Assembly: GCA_028565635.1 (NCBI GenBank)
Contig: JAOXYB010018916.1
Span: 1-18,067 of the forward strand
Source of the DNA: Phoronis ovalis
Lineage: Eukaryota; Phoronida; Phoronidae
Direction of reading: 5' to 3'
Length of the DNA stretch: 18,067 bases
The notes below the pieces were generated by a model that was not told the DNA's origin, did not search any database, and saw only the letters and a program-made list of their open reading frames with translations. Of this stretch, positions 16,713 to 18,067 are shown one piece after another. The position numbers and the translations under genes were made by a program. How positions within the stretch are numbered: position 1 is the stretch's first letter; each line of letters begins with the position of its first letter.

Positions 16713-17685
16713 TGTACACTCCAATACATAAGGGTATTTTTGGTGGTGAGTCCATTTTTTTCCGATTTTGAGCAAGTTTGTATGAAAAAGGTTGCTTTAA
16801 GGTCTGTTTTGATATGAGAAAGAGTATATTTACCCGCTACTAGTATAAAAACGGGTAGTAAAAAGATTCTTGTTATAAAGAAGGTCTAGTAAAAATGATG
16901 TATTTGTTGGAAAAAAAAATTAGATCATGTCTTCAAAATCTTAGATGGGTCGGCGCCTTCATACCTCAGAAGTGACTTCGTCATGTCTGTGATCGGCACA
17001 GACACTCAACAAGATGTAGCAGCCTGAATGTTAACATCCAAAGGTTTAAAAGTTTAGGACAGAAGTCTTTCGTGTATACTCCGGAACAGTTTACTTAATA
17101 ACATAAAAATCTCTACTACCCTTTCAATATTCAAATCAAAACCAAAAAAATCCTTTCTGGTCAAATTAATCGAGGGGGGAATAATTTTGTTTTCTATTAA
17201 CTTGCTAATATCCAGTTAAGTGCAATATTCGTTAGATTGTGAGTGTTTGTATTTTTAATTTTTATCAATCACTGTTTGTACTGAAATCATGTCATTTCAT
17301 TGTATTTTTCTTCTTCATTGTATTTGTTTGTGTAATTTGCCCGTACCATATTGTTTCATATTCAGGGACCACATTGGAAATAAGTTTTTTTAACGTTATG
17401 TGTTATCCTTGAAGATGAAACACCATTCTTATTTATTGTAATTTATTTTATGTATTCGTTGTGTTTCATCTTCCAAAATAAAATCAATCAATCAGTTTTA
17501 CAAAAACTCACTGCGGTAACCTGAGAAAGGAGTATGAATTTCAAAGAAATTGGTATTAAAAAGGGGTGAAATTGAAAAAAAATATATAAAAGAGAGCCAG
17601 AATTTTATATACCCAGCTTGTATAAAAAGGGGGTATTTTAGGGCAGCAGAGGAACACCACCAATCAAAAATATTGCCAGTGTACA
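16713..17685. mobile_element. Possible inverted-repeat element enclosing the LINE fragment
   Basis: TGTACACTCCAATAC (16713) through ATTTTTGGTGGTG (to about 16748) resembles the reverse complement of 17655-17685 (CACCACCAATCAAAAATATT then GCCAGTGTACA). Inside each arm lies a short palindrome: TACCCG...CGGGTA at 16831-16857 and ATACCC...GGGTAT at about 17609-17635, both with a central GTATAAAAA. Arms are diverged, spacing differs between sides, and no target duplication was seen. Confidence 0.4.
16915..17494 (+). mobile_element. Decayed 3' end of a LINE-like retrotransposon, in OSBPL9 intron 3
   Basis: Broken reading frames on + resemble the C-terminal tail after the reverse transcriptase of CR1/L2/Jockey-type LINEs: K-I-L-D-G-S-A-P-S-Y-L near 16936, a stop, then R-F-K-S-L-G-Q-K-S-F-V-Y-T-P-E and, shifted, L-R-N-S-L and L-S-I-F-K-S-K-P-K-K-S-F. 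The family pattern is a G-x-A-P-x-Y-L block, a G-x-R-S-F block, and L-W-N-S-L-P followed by F-K-x-x-L-K. A 3' UTR follows, ending near ATAAAATCAATCAATCA (17477-17493), a short tandem tail as such elements often have. At least one in-frame stop and one frameshift make it dead. Confidence 0.6.
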
Positions 17686-17931
17686 GCCCGGGGAGAAATT
17701 TGGCTACCATGTCAAAGGCTTTGTGTTTAAAGCCATACATTGTGTTGTGTTCTTGGTTATATTCTGAATATGATATTTTAAGAGTGCACTTGCTGATATA
17801 CTCTGATAGAAATGCTGTGGATCATTTTAGGTTTTTGTTCATCGATCCAGTTTTCTAAACCTGCTAAAAAATTTACTGATTAAGACATTTTTCTGATATT
17901 TCTACTACGTTTTTTTTTATCATTTGCTTTT
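17686..17931. other. OSBPL9 intron 3, nothing recognised
   Basis: The open frame covering 17550-17858 runs across transposon debris into AT-rich DNA and is not credible as a gene. Confidence 0.4.
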
Positions 17932-18067
17932 TATGCCCATCACTATGTAATATTGAATGGGCATATAGCCGTACCCTATGCGGCGTTGTTGTTGTCGTAT
18001 GTAACCTTTTCTTTGTGTTGCTATAACGGCTTCAGCTTTTGTCAGATCATCTTCGTATTTGGTACAG
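17932..18067. repeat. Possible terminus of a further repeat element (window edge)
   Basis: A 9-bp inverted repeat, TATGCCCAT (17932-17940) and ATGGGCATA (17957-17965), is followed by GCCGTACCCTATGCGGCG and a GTTGTTGTTG run. The GC-rich block in AT-rich surroundings looks like the start of a repeat that continues off the window. Identity unknown. Confidence 0.3.

Noticed and set aside
17550-17858. 102-codon open frame near the right edge
   Set aside because: It begins in inverted-repeat debris and runs into AT-rich intron. Composition and content are not protein-like.

Overview
This is an AT-rich animal nuclear genome window. Genes are split by GT-AG introns, two eukaryotic tRNA genes lack an encoded CCA end, and several small non-autonomous transposons are scattered through introns and intergenic DNA. 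The protein families (an RZ-type RGS protein and an ORP9-type oxysterol-binding-related protein), the intron sizes and the MITE content fit a marine invertebrate. A lophotrochozoan such as a bivalve mollusc is my best guess, but the sequence alone does not prove the species.

Layout. Positions 1-4206 hold no recognised exon. They contain a (TA)n palindrome, a small hairpin element near 1033-1220 and a MITE relic near 2138-2206. Positions 4207-7474 carry a complete five-exon coding sequence (220 codons plus stop) for an RGS protein of the RGS17/19/20 (RZ) subfamily, with its cysteine string and full RGS box. Its second intron holds a 433-bp foldback element and a 236-bp MITE that ends about 58 bp before the next exon. 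A 3' UTR with candidate poly(A) signals follows. Positions 9325-11130 are a cluster of transposon debris with GC-rich (C)CCGGGGGG termini, two of them with clear 9-bp target-site duplications. A tRNA-Ala(AGC) gene lies on the minus strand at 11853-11925.

From 12213 to the right edge runs the 5' part of an OSBPL9 (ORP9) gene: three exons encoding the first 80 residues, most of the PH domain. The rest lies beyond the window. Its first intron contains a 1.33-kb foldback transposon whose ends carry inverted arrays of a 16-bp repeat, flanked by a 9-bp duplication. Its second intron hosts tRNA-Arg(TCG). Its third intron contains the decayed 3' end of a LINE-like retrotransposon inside a further pair of inverted repeats.

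The two protein genes are unrelated in function: G-protein deactivation, and lipid exchange at ER contact sites. They are simply neighbours on the + strand. The most unusual content is the set of small DNA transposons that share 9-bp target duplications, G-rich or foldback ends and internal repeats of about 30-34 bp.
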